A DNA stretch of 64,000 bases from Anaerotalea alkaliphila (GCF_010179735.1 NZ_JAAEEH010000010.1:18648-82647); one strand, 5' to 3'; counted from the stretch's first letter, positions 17,681-25,973 are shown. Notes: a model not told the origin generated them from the sequence alone. Program-made: numbers and translations.

Positions 17681-18387
17681 TTGAAATAAGGAACTTGTGC
17701 AAGGTGTACCACAATCCCACCGGGGACTTTGTTGCCCTGGACGATGTGGACCTGACCATCGCCCAGGGGGAAATCTACGGGGTCATCGGCCTGAGCGGCG
17801 CAGGGAAGAGCACCTTGATCCGATGCATCAACATGCTGGAAAAACCCAGCTCGGGATCCATCCGCATCGATGGGGAAGACATCACCCGCATGCGGGGCAG
17901 GGAACTGCGGCGGATCCGCCAGAGCCTGGGGATGATTTTTCAGGATTTCAACCTGCTCATGCAGAAAACCGTGGAGGAGAACGTCCGCTTTCCTCTCGAA
18001 ATCGCAGGGGGGAAGCAGGCGGGGGCCGATGGGAAGGTCAGGGAGTTGCTCCGGCTGGTGGGGCTGGAGGAGAAGGCGGGAGCCTATCCGGCCCAATTGA
18101 GCGGAGGGCAGAAGCAACGGGTGGCCATCGCCCGGGCCCTGGCCAATGACCCGAAGGTGCTGTTGTGCGACGAAGCCACATCCGCCCTGGATCCGTTGAC
18201 CACCAAATCCATATTGGAGCTGCTGAAGAGGATCAACGAAAAGATCGGCGTGACCATCATCCTCATCACCCATGAGATGAAGGTGGTGGAGGCCATCTGC
18301 GACAAGGTGGCCGTGATCGAGAACGCCAGGATCGTGAAGGACGGCCCCACGGCGGAGCATATCGGACATTTCCAGGAGGTGATGTGA
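17677..18387 (+). CDS. metN: Methionine-type ABC transporter ATP-binding protein MetN, short form
   Basis: A 236-residue ATPase that energises uptake through MetI. Walker A is GLSGAGKST (about 39-47), the Q-loop is FQDFNLL, the signature is LSGGQKQR, Walker B is [12 protein letters not shown] and the switch His lies in LITHEM. Typical MetN has about 100 further residues forming the C-terminal NIL regulatory domain that binds methionine and blocks transport; here the protein ends right after the catalytic core (GHFQEVM). It should therefore lack that feedback site. It is coupled to the upstream TspO-like gene (ATGA) and to metI (TGATG). Confidence 0.9.
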   Translation: MIEIRNLCKVYHNPTGDFVALDDVDLTIAQGEIYGVIGLSGAGKSTLIRCINMLEKPSSGSIRIDGEDITRMRGRELRRIRQSLGMIFQDFNLLMQKTVEENVRFPLEIAGGKQAGADGKVRELLRLVGLEEKAGAYPAQLSGGQKQRVAIARALANDPKVLLCDEATSALDPLTTKSILELLKRINEKIGVTIILITHEMKVVEAICDKVAVIENARIVKDGPTAEHIGHFQEVM

Positions 18388-19049
18388 TGGGAGCGTTTTT
18401 GGAGAATTACGGGGCCATGCTGGTCCAGGGGACGTGGGACACTTTGTACATGTCCTTCCTTTCAGCCCTCTTCGCCTATCTGATGGGGCTTCCCCTAGGC
18501 GTTGCCCTGGCGGTCACGGAGCCCCACCACATCCTGCCAAGGCCCCATGTGAACAGGATCCTGAATACGGTGGTCAACATCGTCCGCTCCGTGCCCTTCA
18601 TCATCCTGCTCATCGCGGTCATCCCCTTCACCCGGTGGCTGGTGGGGACCTCCATCGGCGTGACGGCGTCCATCGTGCCCCTGGTCATTGGGGCGGTCCC
18701 GTTTGTGGCCAGGCTGGTGGAGTCCTCCATGAAAGAGCTGCGGAAGGGGATCATTGAGGCCGCCACGGCCATGGGGGCCTCCCCCTTCCAGATCATCTAC
18801 AAGGTCATGATTCCGGAAACCATGCCCTCCCTGGTGCTGGGCGCCTCCATCACCACCATCACCCTCATCGGCTATTCGGCCATGGCGGGAGCGGTGGGTG
18901 GAGGCGGTCTGGGGGACCTGGCCATCCGCTACGGCTACTACCGGTACGACACGACCCTGATGATGGTCACCATCGTGCTGCTGGTACTCATCGTCCAGGG
19001 GGTGCAGCTTGCAGGCACCAGGCTGTCAAAAAAAATCAACAGGCAATAG
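18387..19049 (+). CDS. metI: Methionine ABC transporter permease MetI
   Basis: A 220-residue inner-membrane permease with about five helices. The cytoplasmic coupling loop (EAATAMGASPFQIIYKVMIPE) has the EAA-type pattern and GAVGGGGLGDLAIRYGY is diagnostic of the MetI family. The ATG at 18387 overlaps the metN stop; AGGAGG lies 7 bases upstream, so I prefer it to GTG at 18384. Confidence 0.93.
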   Translation: MGAFLENYGAMLVQGTWDTLYMSFLSALFAYLMGLPLGVALAVTEPHHILPRPHVNRILNTVVNIVRSVPFIILLIAVIPFTRWLVGTSIGVTASIVPLVIGAVPFVARLVESSMKELRKGIIEAATAMGASPFQIIYKVMIPETMPSLVLGASITTITLIGYSAMAGAVGGGGLGDLAIRYGYYRYDTTLMMVTIVLLVLIVQGVQLAGTRLSKKINRQ

Positions 19050-19057
19050 GAAAGGGA

Positions 19058-19086
19058 TTGACAAGAAGTCGGCTTTCCTGTAAAAT
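19058..19086 (+). promoter_or_regulatory. Strong promoter of metQ
   Basis: Perfect TTGACA (19058-19063), a 17-bp spacer and TAAAAT (19081-19086). It lets the binding protein be made in excess over the membrane parts of the transporter. Confidence 0.8.
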
Positions 19087-19136
19087 GCAATAAATTAATA
19101 AACATATAAAATAACTGTGATATAAGGAGAGTCCCC

Positions 19137-19940
19137 ATGAGAAGAAAAATCCTTTTGGTCCTTGCCCTGGCGATGGTGTTCGCCCTGCCGGGCTGCGGCA
19201 AGAAAGAAAGCGCTGCTGCATTCAGGATCGGCGCAACCCCCGTACCCCATGAAGAAATCCTGAACTTCGTGAAACCCATCCTGGAGGAAAAGGGCGTAGC
19301 AATCGAAATCGTGCAGTTCACGGATTATGTCCAGCCCAACCTGGCCCTGCAGAATGAAGAGCTGGATGCAAACTTCTTCCAGCACGCTCCCTACCTGGAG
19401 GACTTCAACGTCAAGAACAACACCCAGCTTTCTTCGGCGGTTGAGGTCCATTTCGAACCGCTGGGGCTTTTTCCCGGGAAGGCCTCCCGCCTGGAGGACC
19501 TGCAGGAGGGGGACACGGTTGCCGTGCCCAACGACACCACCAATGAGGCCAGGGCCCTGCTGCTCCTGGAGGAGGTCGGCCTGATCAAGGTCAGGGATGA
19601 TGCGGGCTTGGAAGCCACCATCCGGGACATCGAGGAGAATCCCAAGAACCTCCAGTTCGTGGAACTGGAGGCGGCCCAGATCGCCCGCTCCCTGCAGGAC
19701 GTGTCCGTGGCGGTCATCAACGGGAACTATGCCATAGAGGCGGGCCTGAATGCAGCCACGGACGCACTGGCATCCGAGGACAAGGACTCCCTTGCGGCCC
19801 AGACCTTCGCCAATATAGTGGCCGTGCGTACGGGAGATCAGCGGGAGGAAATCCGGATCCTGAAGGAGGTCTTGCAGTCCGAAGAGGTTCGGGCCTTTCT
19901 GGAAGAAAAATATCAAGGCGCAGTGGTACCAGTATTCTAG
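19137..19940 (+). CDS. metQ: Methionine-binding lipoprotein MetQ (NlpA family)
   Basis: 267 residues. A basic signal sequence ends in a lipobox around LPGC (Cys about 21), so the mature protein is membrane-tethered outside. NlpA-family motifs follow: RIGATPVPHEEIL, VQFTDYVQPNLAL, LDANFFQHAPYL, VAVPNDTTNEARAL and VAVINGNYAI. It delivers methionine (possibly D-forms or related thioethers) to MetNI. It has its own promoter and a strong terminator. Confidence 0.93.
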   Translation: MRRKILLVLALAMVFALPGCGKKESAAAFRIGATPVPHEEILNFVKPILEEKGVAIEIVQFTDYVQPNLALQNEELDANFFQHAPYLEDFNVKNNTQLSSAVEVHFEPLGLFPGKASRLEDLQEGDTVAVPNDTTNEARALLLLEEVGLIKVRDDAGLEATIRDIEENPKNLQFVELEAAQIARSLQDVSVAVINGNYAIEAGLNAATDALASEDKDSLAAQTFANIVAVRTGDQREEIRILKEVLQSEEVRAFLEEKYQGAVVPVF

Positions 19941-19945
19941 CATAT

Positions 19946-19987
19946 GGGGGTTGCCGCACAACCGTCGGTTGTGCGGCAACCCCCTTT
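19946..19987 (+). terminator. Terminator of metQ
   Basis: A perfect 18-bp stem (19946-19963 with 19967-19984) and a 3-nt loop, followed by TTT. It is stable enough to work in both directions. Confidence 0.85.
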
Positions 19988-19999
19988 CCATGGAAGGAG

Positions 20000-21088
20000 A
20001 TGGAGCGTTTGGAAGTGGAAACCAAAGGGGCGGACGACGCCCTGGAATTGCAGAGGGCCCTGCTGGCCTGGTACGACCGGCACCAGCGGATGCTGCCCTG
20101 GAGGGACGACCCTTCCCCCTACCGGGTGTGGGTTTCGGAAATCATGTTGCAGCAGACCAGGGTGGAGGCTGTCATCCCCTATTTCGAAAGGTTCCTGAAG
20201 GCCTTGCCCACGCTGGAGGCCCTGGCAGGGGTGGAGGACGACCGGCTGATGAAGCTTTGGCAGGGGTTGGGGTACTACAACCGGGCCAGGAATTTGAAGA
20301 AGGCGGCCGGCATCCTCGTCCGGGAGGCGGGAGGAAGTTTCCCCGGGACAAGCGGGGAACTGGAAAGGTTGCCGGGCATCGGAAAGTACACGGCGGGTGC
20401 GGTTGCTTCCATCTCCTTCGGAGAGCGGGTACCTGCGGTGGACGCCAACGTCCTCCGGGTGATGTCCAGGCTCCGGGGGTATGGGAAAGACGTCGGCAAG
20501 GAACCGGCAAAGAGGGAAATCGCCGGCATGGTGGAGGGCATCCTGCCCTTCGAAAGGGTGGGGGACTTCAACCAGGCCCTGATGGAACTGGGGGCCATGG
20601 TCTGCCTCCAGGGATCTAGAGCCCGTTGCGGCGCGTGTCCCTGGCAGGGGAACTGCCTGGCCCATGGGGCCGGCATGGTGGCGGAACTGCCGCGCAAGGC
20701 GCCAAAGTCTCCCCGTAGGATGGAGAAGAGGACAGTGTTCCTGCTCCTGTCCGGAGACGGCCGGTTGGCCTTGCGGAAGCGGCCGGCCAAGGGGCTCCTG
20801 CCCGGGCTTTGGGAACCGCCCAACGTGGAAGGGGACCTTGGGGAAAGGCAGCGGCGGTCCTTGCTGGAGTCCTGGGGGCTCCAGTTCTACTCCATTTCCG
20901 CATTGGGGCCTGCGAAGAGCGTGTTCACCCATGTGGAGTGGCACATGCACGGCTGGAAGGTGCAGGTGGCTGCGGAAGGGAGCGGAGACTTTTCCTGGGT
21001 TGCGTTGGAGGAGGTCCGGGAACGCTATTCCATTCCCTCCGCCTTCAAGCGGTATATGGAAGAACTGGAAGCGCCGCAAGGGTTGTAG
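20000..21088 (+). CDS. mutY: Adenine DNA glycosylase MutY
   Basis: 362 residues. It removes adenine mispaired with 8-oxoguanine. The catalytic Glu is in SEIMLQQTRV (about 48), the helix-hairpin-helix is LPGIGKYTAGAV, and the catalytic Asp is in VDANVLRV. The C-terminal Nudix-like domain (about 235-355) recognises 8-oxoguanine. The four [4Fe-4S] cysteines are present, but spaced C-x7-C-x2-C-x5-C instead of the usual x6 (CLQGSRARC). AAGGAG lies 4-5 bases before the ATG, a tight spacing; upstream candidates fall inside the metQ terminator. Confidence 0.93.
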   Translation: MERLEVETKGADDALELQRALLAWYDRHQRMLPWRDDPSPYRVWVSEIMLQQTRVEAVIPYFERFLKALPTLEALAGVEDDRLMKLWQGLGYYNRARNLKKAAGILVREAGGSFPGTSGELERLPGIGKYTAGAVASISFGERVPAVDANVLRVMSRLRGYGKDVGKEPAKREIAGMVEGILPFERVGDFNQALMELGAMVCLQGSRARCGACPWQGNCLAHGAGMVAELPRKAPKSPRRMEKRTVFLLLSGDGRLALRKRPAKGLLPGLWEPPNVEGDLGERQRRSLLESWGLQFYSISALGPAKSVFTHVEWHMHGWKVQVAAEGSGDFSWVALEEVRERYSIPSAFKRYMEELEAPQGL

Positions 21089-21116
21089 GGCATCCGGCTG
21101 GGAGAAGGTCTGGTTC

Positions 21117-21157
21117 GGCATCAGGTTGCGGCATAGGGGGCCGTCCTTCCTGATGCC
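21117..21157 (+). terminator. Possible weak terminator after mutY
   Basis: GGCATCAGG (21117-21125) pairs with CCTGATGCC (21149-21157) around a 23-nt loop. No T-run follows, so this is tentative. Confidence 0.3.
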
Positions 21158-21200
21158 CGCCTGGTTTCTGGCAGAAATAGGACATAAGATGCGGGAATTA

Positions 21201-21209
21201 TGGTATAAT
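21201..21209 (+). promoter_or_regulatory. Extended -10 promoter
   Basis: TGGTATAAT: TGn directly before a perfect TATAAT. No good -35 is present at 17 bp. It serves the gene at 21253. Confidence 0.6.
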
Positions 21210-21252
21210 GGAATCAGAACCCGATACCGCAAAGACCAGGGGGTGCATTGCC

Positions 21253-22113
21253 ATGAAATCCTATTTCAGAAGGTTTGACGCCAACGAGGCTGATTTTCGT
21301 GAAATGAACAGAATTGCAGCGGACCTGGAGAAAGTCCTCTTTTTCTCCAACCCCATGGAGCATTTCTACTGGGAGGAGTATGTACAGTCGCTGGTCCGCA
21401 TGCAGGACGAAAAGGGCTCCTTTGCCTTGTTGGACAGCTTCAATGTGCCGGAGGAGGCCAGGATGGAGTATTGCCTCATGCCCACCTTCCGGGGGGCCGC
21501 CATCCTGATGAAGTTCCATCTCTCCGGGGAATACCCCTGGGTGGCGGCACCTTTGGCCAAAACCCTGGCCTTTTGCACAAGGATGGGGTTGCCGGAGGAC
21601 AGCTATGACGAAATGGACCTGCAGATGGAAATATTGGAAGTGTTTCTTCATGGAGGGCTGGACCTCTTCCTGGAAAGGGAACCTGATTTTTCCCCCGACT
21701 TCAAGGCCATGATGGGACGTCTTGTCCTGGAATACCACGGGATGCTGGACGCCAGGGACACCATCCATGGTTTCGGCGTAGGATACAGGAGCGATCTGGA
21801 ACGGATGGTCCAAAGGATGGAAAGCACTTCCTTTTTCCTTCCGGAAACCATGGCGGAAGGCCCCCAGGGCACCTCCATGGGCAAGGCTGTCCTGCAGGGA
21901 TTCCAGGGCGGTGAGGATGGCGTTTTTGCCCAGGAGAAGGGGGAGGTGAAAGGCACCTTGATTTTCATACCGAGGGAGACGCGCAAGGAGCTGGACAGGG
22001 AGGCCGTACAGTCAGGAGACCGGAAGCTGCAGGTGGTCTGCGTCGGTCTGGAAAATGGAAACATGCTGCTGGGTGAGACGTTGGTGCGGAGGTCGGAAGG
22101 AGGAGAAGGCTGA
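21253..22113 (+). CDS. Soluble protein of unknown function
   Basis: 286 residues, no signal peptide or membrane helix. The N-terminal two thirds are alpha-helical with many aromatic and acidic residues (NPMEHFYWEEYVQSL, LSGEYPWVAAPLAKTL). The last third is more beta-like (KGTLIFIPRETRKEL). I recognise no catalytic motif. An in-frame ATG at 21208 lies within the -10 region, so the ATG at 21253 (after CAGGGGG) is chosen. It is coupled to the HD-domain gene (TGATG). Confidence 0.7.
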   Translation: MKSYFRRFDANEADFREMNRIAADLEKVLFFSNPMEHFYWEEYVQSLVRMQDEKGSFALLDSFNVPEEARMEYCLMPTFRGAAILMKFHLSGEYPWVAAPLAKTLAFCTRMGLPEDSYDEMDLQMEILEVFLHGGLDLFLEREPDFSPDFKAMMGRLVLEYHGMLDARDTIHGFGVGYRSDLERMVQRMESTSFFLPETMAEGPQGTSMGKAVLQGFQGGEDGVFAQEKGEVKGTLIFIPRETRKELDREAVQSGDRKLQVVCVGLENGNMLLGETLVRRSEGGEG

Positions 22114-22631
22114 TGGACAGGGAAAGGACCGTAGCGGAAATCATCCGCCGGATGATGGAATACAACAGGCAGGACCCGAAACGGATCAACCATGCACTGA
22201 AGGTCTACGCCTACGCCAAGACATTGGGACTGTTGGAGGGACTGCAGGAGGAGGGGCAGCTGGTGCTGGAAGCGGCCGCTGTGCTCCACGACATCGGGAT
22301 CCACGAGGCCCAAAGGCAGTACAACTCGGATGCGGGCAGATACCAGGAGCTGGAGGGTCCCATTGTGGCCAGGAAGCTGCTGAAGGACGGCATCCTGGAG
22401 GAAGCGGTGCTGGACAGGGTCTGCTATCTGATCGGCCACCACCACAGCTACAAGAAGGTGGACGACGCGGTTTTCCAGATGCTCGTAGAGGCGGATTTCA
22501 TGGTGAATGCGGAGGAGATGGACATGGACAAGCATGCCCGCCAGACCATCAACCAGAAGTACATCCGGACGGAAACGGGGAAGTGGATGTTCCATCTCCT
22601 GCGCAAAGAATCCGTTGAGGAAAAAAAATAA
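22113..22631 (+). CDS. HD-domain metal-dependent phosphohydrolase
   Basis: 172 residues of the YedJ/HDIG-like small HD family. Putative metal ligands are His27, the HD doublet 59-60 (LHDIGI), a His cluster 109-111 (GHHHSY) and Asp128. Such proteins hydrolyse nucleotides or phosphate esters; the substrate is unknown. The start overlaps the preceding stop. It ends in a lysine run directly before the tRNA promoter. Confidence 0.85.
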   Translation: MDRERTVAEIIRRMMEYNRQDPKRINHALKVYAYAKTLGLLEGLQEEGQLVLEAAAVLHDIGIHEAQRQYNSDAGRYQELEGPIVARKLLKDGILEEAVLDRVCYLIGHHHSYKKVDDAVFQMLVEADFMVNAEEMDMDKHARQTINQKYIRTETGKWMFHLLRKESVEEKK

Positions 22632-22640
22632 AAAAAGTGC

Positions 22641-22669
22641 TTGAGTAATTTCAAGTTTTGCCTTAAAAT
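22641..22669 (+). promoter_or_regulatory. Promoter of the tRNA-Thr gene
   Basis: TTGAGT (22641-22646), a 17-bp spacer and TAAAAT (22664-22669), 15 bp before the tRNA 5' end. Confidence 0.75.
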
Positions 22670-22684
22670 AGAGTGGTGTCAAAC

Positions 22685-22757
22685 GCTGAAATAGCTCAGT
22701 CGGTAGAGCGCATCACTCGTAATGATGAGGTCGTGGGTTCGATTCCCATTTTCAGCT
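22685..22757 (+). tRNA. tRNA-Thr (anticodon CGT)
   Basis: A full cloverleaf: acceptor GCTGAAA pairs with TTTCAGC, discriminator T at 22757; the D arm contains AGCTCAGTCGGTAGAGC; the anticodon stem CATCA/TGATG encloses loop CTCGTAA, giving anticodon CGT (reads ACG); the T arm contains GGTTCGATTCC. CCA is not encoded. A single-gene unit with its own promoter and terminator. Confidence 0.95.
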
Positions 22758-22770
22758 CGCTAAGAAGGAA

Positions 22771-22825
22771 AAGAAGGAAGGGGGCGTGCGCCAATCGATT
22801 GGCGCGCGCCCCCTTCCTTCTTTTT
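22771..22825 (+). terminator. Terminator of tRNA-Thr
   Basis: Long stem in which GAAGGAAGGGGGCG pairs with CGCCCCCTTCCTTC, with inner GCGCCAATCGATTGGCGC, followed by TTTTT. Confidence 0.9.
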
Positions 22826-22874
22826 CCCCAGGACCCCAGAAATCCAGGCGAGAAGCAAAAAAAACGGGAGATAC

Positions 22875-22903
22875 TGGAATTAAAGGCAGCGATGATGTAT
22901 AAT
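22875..22903 (+). promoter_or_regulatory. Promoter of the thioesterase gene
   Basis: A perfect TATAAT (22898-22903) with a weak TGGAAT (22875-22880) at 17 bp. Confidence 0.5.
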
Positions 22904-22941
22904 CAAGACAAGAACATCGACAATCGAAGGAGGGCATACGT

Positions 22942-23358
22942 ATGGCAGAACACAAAATCAAGGAAGGCATGGGAATAACTGTGGAAAAAGTGGTGTCCAC
23001 GTCCGACACCGCAGCCACCTATGGATCCGGTGCATTGGATTTCCTCATGTCCACACCAGCGGTGGTGACGATGATCATCGATGCATCCGCAAAATTGCTG
23101 GATCCCCTGGTGCCGGAAGGATACATCACCGTAGGGAAGAAGCTGGAATTGGTCCACAACAAGCCAACCCCTGTATTCGAAAAAGTGGTGCTGGCCATCA
23201 ATGTCAAGGCGGTGAAGGAGGACGACGTCCTTCTGGAATTCTCGGCCAGCGATTCGGAAGGGGTTGCCTGCCAGGGTACTTATGAAAGGGCCGTGGTGAA
23301 CACGGACCGTCTCCTGGAGACAGCCTACCGCAACAAGAAGAAGGAAGAGAGCGAATAG
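22942..23358 (+). CDS. Fluoroacetyl-CoA thioesterase-like hot-dog protein
   Basis: 138 residues of the FlK-type hot-dog family. The sequence LMSTPAVVTMIIDASAKLL followed by TVGKKLELVHNKPTPV matches the layout of the FlK triad Thr-Glu-His, here Thr38, Asp47 and His72, so the usual Glu is replaced by Asp. Family members hydrolyse short acyl-CoA esters; many clostridial homologues occur without any fluoroacetate link, so a housekeeping acyl-CoA role is likelier. AAGGAGGG precedes the ATG. Single-gene unit with promoter and terminator. Confidence 0.82.
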   Translation: MAEHKIKEGMGITVEKVVSTSDTAATYGSGALDFLMSTPAVVTMIIDASAKLLDPLVPEGYITVGKKLELVHNKPTPVFEKVVLAINVKAVKEDDVLLEFSASDSEGVACQGTYERAVVNTDRLLETAYRNKKKEESE

Positions 23359-23380
23359 AACGATTCAAAGAAAGGCTGCC

Positions 23381-23412
23381 GGCCCCCTGTAATGGAAGGG
23401 GCCTTTTTTTTT
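23381..23412 (+). terminator. Terminator of the thioesterase gene
   Basis: GGCCCC (23381-23386) pairs with GGGGCC (23398-23403), followed by nine T's. Confidence 0.9.
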
Positions 23413-23445
23413 CATCCGTTGGGGGAAAGAAAGGGAGAATACGGG

Positions 23446-24615
23446 ATGGAGAGGAAGAAACGAAGCGGGGGCGGTGTCCCCATGGAGCGATATGTCAGGG
23501 AATACGAAGAGGGTTTGAGGCGGCGGCTGGAGGCGCCGGGGAATTTGGAGGGCTTGCGCGCATCCCACCGAAGGATGATCGGATGGATCCAGCACGAGCG
23601 GCTGGTCCATCTGCTGGTGACCCTGTTCGCGGCGGCGGCCTTCCTTTTCGCCGCGGGAATGGTCATCTTCCTGGAGGGAGGGTGGACGCCGGGCCTGCTG
23701 GGGCTGCTGTCCCTTGTGCTCTTGCTGGGATACCTGCGTCACTACCGTCTGTTGGAGAACACGGTACAAGCCTGGTACCTGCTCCACGACCGCATGGAGG
23801 CCATGGACCGGTACAAGCTGGTGTGCCTGGACATCGACGGGACGCTGCTGGATGCGACGGAGCGGCTGACGACCCCAACCGTGGAGGCGGTCCGGAAGGT
23901 TGCGGCCCGAGGGATTCCCGTGGTGCCTGTCACCGCCAGACCGCCCCAGGGGGTGGGGTTCCTTTTGGAGGAACTGGGCATCCAGGGGCCCATGGCCTGC
24001 TACAATGGGGCGCAGGTGCTGGAGGGGGAGGAGGTCCTGGTGGACCGGACCATCCCGCTGGATGTGGCCAGGGAAATCTGGGAACGTGTCCGTGGGGAGG
24101 GGGTCTCCGTAAACCTCTACCATGGCCGGGACTGGATGGCATCCGGGGAAGACGAATGGACCGGACAGGAGGGGCGCATCGTCCGCAGCCGTCCCCAGGT
24201 GGCCCCCATGGAGGAGGTGTTCGACCGCTGGGAAAGGACAGGGACTTCCCCCAACAAGATCCTTTGCATGGGGGAACCGGAGGTGGTGCTCCGCCTATGG
24301 AAGGATCTGGAGCCCGACTACCGGGACCGGCTCCAGATCCACCCCTCCAAGCCGGAATATCTGGAAATCATGCCCCGGGAGGCTTCCAAGCGTTCCGCGG
24401 TGGAGTTCCTGTGCCGCCGTTTGGGGATTTCCATGCAGGAGGTGCTGGCCATCGGGGACAACTTCAACGACCTGGACATGCTGACCCATGCAGGCATGGG
24501 AGTCGCCATGGGGAACGCCCCGGAGGAGGTGAAGCGCCAGGCCGGGGACGTCACCGCCTCCAACAGCATGGACGGGGTTGCCCGGGCCTTGGAAAAGCAC
24601 CTGCCGGAGGCTTGA
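23446..24615 (+). CDS. Membrane domain fused to Cof-type HAD phosphatase
   Basis: 389 residues in two parts. Residues 1-120 hold an amphipathic basic helix and two membrane helices (about 53-75 and 82-97). From about 123 on there is a complete Cof/YidA-type HAD hydrolase: motif I LDIDGTLLD, motif II in PVTARPPQG, the C2 cap, and motifs III/IV KRSAVEFL ... GDNFNDLDML. Such phosphatases act on sugar phosphates, flavins or nucleotides. The membrane-anchored N-terminus is unusual for Cof proteins. The frame is continuous, and the ATG at 23446 follows AGGGAG by 8 bases. The ATG at 23482 would keep both parts. Confidence 0.82.
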   Translation: MERKKRSGGGVPMERYVREYEEGLRRRLEAPGNLEGLRASHRRMIGWIQHERLVHLLVTLFAAAAFLFAAGMVIFLEGGWTPGLLGLLSLVLLLGYLRHYRLLENTVQAWYLLHDRMEAMDRYKLVCLDIDGTLLDATERLTTPTVEAVRKVAARGIPVVPVTARPPQGVGFLLEELGIQGPMACYNGAQVLEGEEVLVDRTIPLDVAREIWERVRGEGVSVNLYHGRDWMASGEDEWTGQEGRIVRSRPQVAPMEEVFDRWERTGTSPNKILCMGEPEVVLRLWKDLEPDYRDRLQIHPSKPEYLEIMPREASKRSAVEFLCRRLGISMQEVLAIGDNFNDLDMLTHAGMGVAMGNAPEEVKRQAGDVTASNSMDGVARALEKHLPEA

Positions 24616-24621
24616 AAAGGC

Positions 24622-24650
24622 TTGAGGCCGGACCGTTTTCGTGGTACAAT
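24622..24650 (+). promoter_or_regulatory. Promoter of the MFS gene
   Basis: TTGAGG (24622-24627), a 17-bp spacer and TACAAT (24645-24650) with a TGG extension. Confidence 0.7.
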
Positions 24651-24690
24651 AGCTAGAATTTGGACATCAGGGAAAAGGGTGGTGCATGCG

Positions 24691-25914
24691 ATGGGAATTG
24701 AAGTGGAAAAGATTGGCTATGGGTTCCGTTGGAGGTTCGTCCTGCTGGGGGGTCTGGTGATGATTTGTCTGGGAACGGTATATTCCTGGAGCGTATTCCG
24801 GCTGCACGTGGAACGGGGATTCGGGGTGGGAGCCACCCTGAGCGGCTTGCCCTATATGACTTCCCTTGCCTTCTACGCGGTGATGATGCTGCTGTCCGGC
24901 AGGGTGCTGGACCGCCATTCCCCCCGGCGGCTGATGGTTGCAGGCACGGTCCTGGTGGCGCTGGGGTGGCTCCTTTCCGCCTATGCCACGGGAATCTGGA
25001 CGCTGACCCTTGCCTACGGGGTGGTCATCGGAACCGGTGTGGGAATCACCTATGGGGTTCCCATGGTGGTGGTTTCCCGGTGGTTTCCGGAGAAGAAGGG
25101 CCTGGCCATCGGTCTGGTGCTGGGGGGATTCGGGCTGTCGCCTGTGGTGACGGCGCCGCTGGCCAGTGCGCTGATCATGGAATTCGGCTTGGCAAGGACC
25201 TTCGGAATCCTGGGGGTCGCCTACGGGATCCTTCTGCCCGTGCTTTCCCTCTTTTTCCGCCATCCGACCCAGGAAGAGGTCCTGGGGCTTCCCCTTCCGA
25301 AAGCCTCCGCTGGGGAGGTTGGGGAGGTTGAGGTTGCCGACATAGTGAAGACCAGGCAATTCAGGGTCCTGTACTGGAATTTCCTCACCGGGGCCATGAT
25401 CGGCCTGACTTTCATCGGGATGACGGGGCATGTGGGGATGGATGCGATGGGCCTGTCCTCCAGACAGGTGGACGGGCTGATCCCCTTGTTCGCTCTCAGC
25501 AACGGGGCAGGAAGGCCCCTGTTCGGATGGCTGGCGGACCGGTACAAGGCCAGGCGGGTCATGCGCCTGTCCTTCGCCCTCATGGCTTTGGGATCGGTCC
25601 TCATGCTGGTGGCCGAACCTGGCCGGATCCTGCTGTTCGCCCTGGCCTTTTCCCTTTTCTGGATGAACTTGGGAGGATGGCTTGCCATCGCGCCCAGCGT
25701 CACCGGCAGGATGTTCGGGGCCAGGAATTACAGCAGGAACTACGGCATCGTCTTCACGGCCTACGGCATCGGCGCCATCCTGGGGGTCCTGGCCTCCGGC
25801 ATGCTTGTGGACCTCCTCCATGACCTGAGGCCCTTGTTCCTCCTGGTGCTGCTGCTTTGCGCGTCGGGCATCTACAGGACCCGGAAGCATGGGAGGGCCA
25901 AGGTTTTGACGTGA
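24691..25914 (+). CDS. MFS transporter, oxalate/formate antiporter (OFA) family-like
   Basis: 407 residues and twelve predicted membrane helices with a central loop near 190-215. The first helix motif GLVMICLGTVYSWSVF and the loop GVPMVVVSRWFPEKKGLAIG are typical of the OFA branch of the major facilitator superfamily, which moves monocarboxylates or dicarboxylates. The second half contains GRPLFGWLADRYKARR, the MFS loop signature. Substrate is open. ATG 24691 follows AAAGGG. The stop is followed by a GC-rich hairpin without T-run. Confidence 0.85.
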   Translation: MGIEVEKIGYGFRWRFVLLGGLVMICLGTVYSWSVFRLHVERGFGVGATLSGLPYMTSLAFYAVMMLLSGRVLDRHSPRRLMVAGTVLVALGWLLSAYATGIWTLTLAYGVVIGTGVGITYGVPMVVVSRWFPEKKGLAIGLVLGGFGLSPVVTAPLASALIMEFGLARTFGILGVAYGILLPVLSLFFRHPTQEEVLGLPLPKASAGEVGEVEVADIVKTRQFRVLYWNFLTGAMIGLTFIGMTGHVGMDAMGLSSRQVDGLIPLFALSNGAGRPLFGWLADRYKARRVMRLSFALMALGSVLMLVAEPGRILLFALAFSLFWMNLGGWLAIAPSVTGRMFGARNYSRNYGIVFTAYGIGAILGVLASGMLVDLLHDLRPLFLLVLLLCASGIYRTRKHGRAKVLT

Positions 25915-25915
25915 A

Positions 25916-25937
25916 CCTGCGGCCTTTCCGCCGCAGG
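25916..25937 (+). terminator. Hairpin after the MFS gene
   Basis: CCTGCGG (25916-25922) pairs with CCGCAGG (25931-25937). No T-run. The second arm forms part of the repeat shared with the 28114 site, so it may be regulatory rather than a terminator. Confidence 0.35.
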
Positions 25938-25944
25938 ATTGCGG
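25931..25944 (+). promoter_or_regulatory. Putative regulator-binding inverted repeat, site A
   Basis: CCGCA-GGAT-TGCGG. Thirteen of 14 bases match site B at 28116-28129, upstream of the VTC operon. It lies 23 bp before the -10 of the response regulator gene, suggesting autoregulation. Confidence 0.45.
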
Positions 25945-25964
25945 GGATCCCCTCCGAAAAAATC

Positions 25965-25973
25965 TGGTATGAT
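25965..25973 (+). promoter_or_regulatory. Extended -10 promoter of the response regulator gene
   Basis: TGGTATGAT: TGn before TATGAT. The -35 region overlaps site A. Confidence 0.55.

Noticed and set aside
17677..19136. SAM riboswitch controlling the methionine transporter
   Set aside because: Neither the operon leader at 16447-16478 nor the metQ leader at 19087-19136 is long enough or shows the conserved core.
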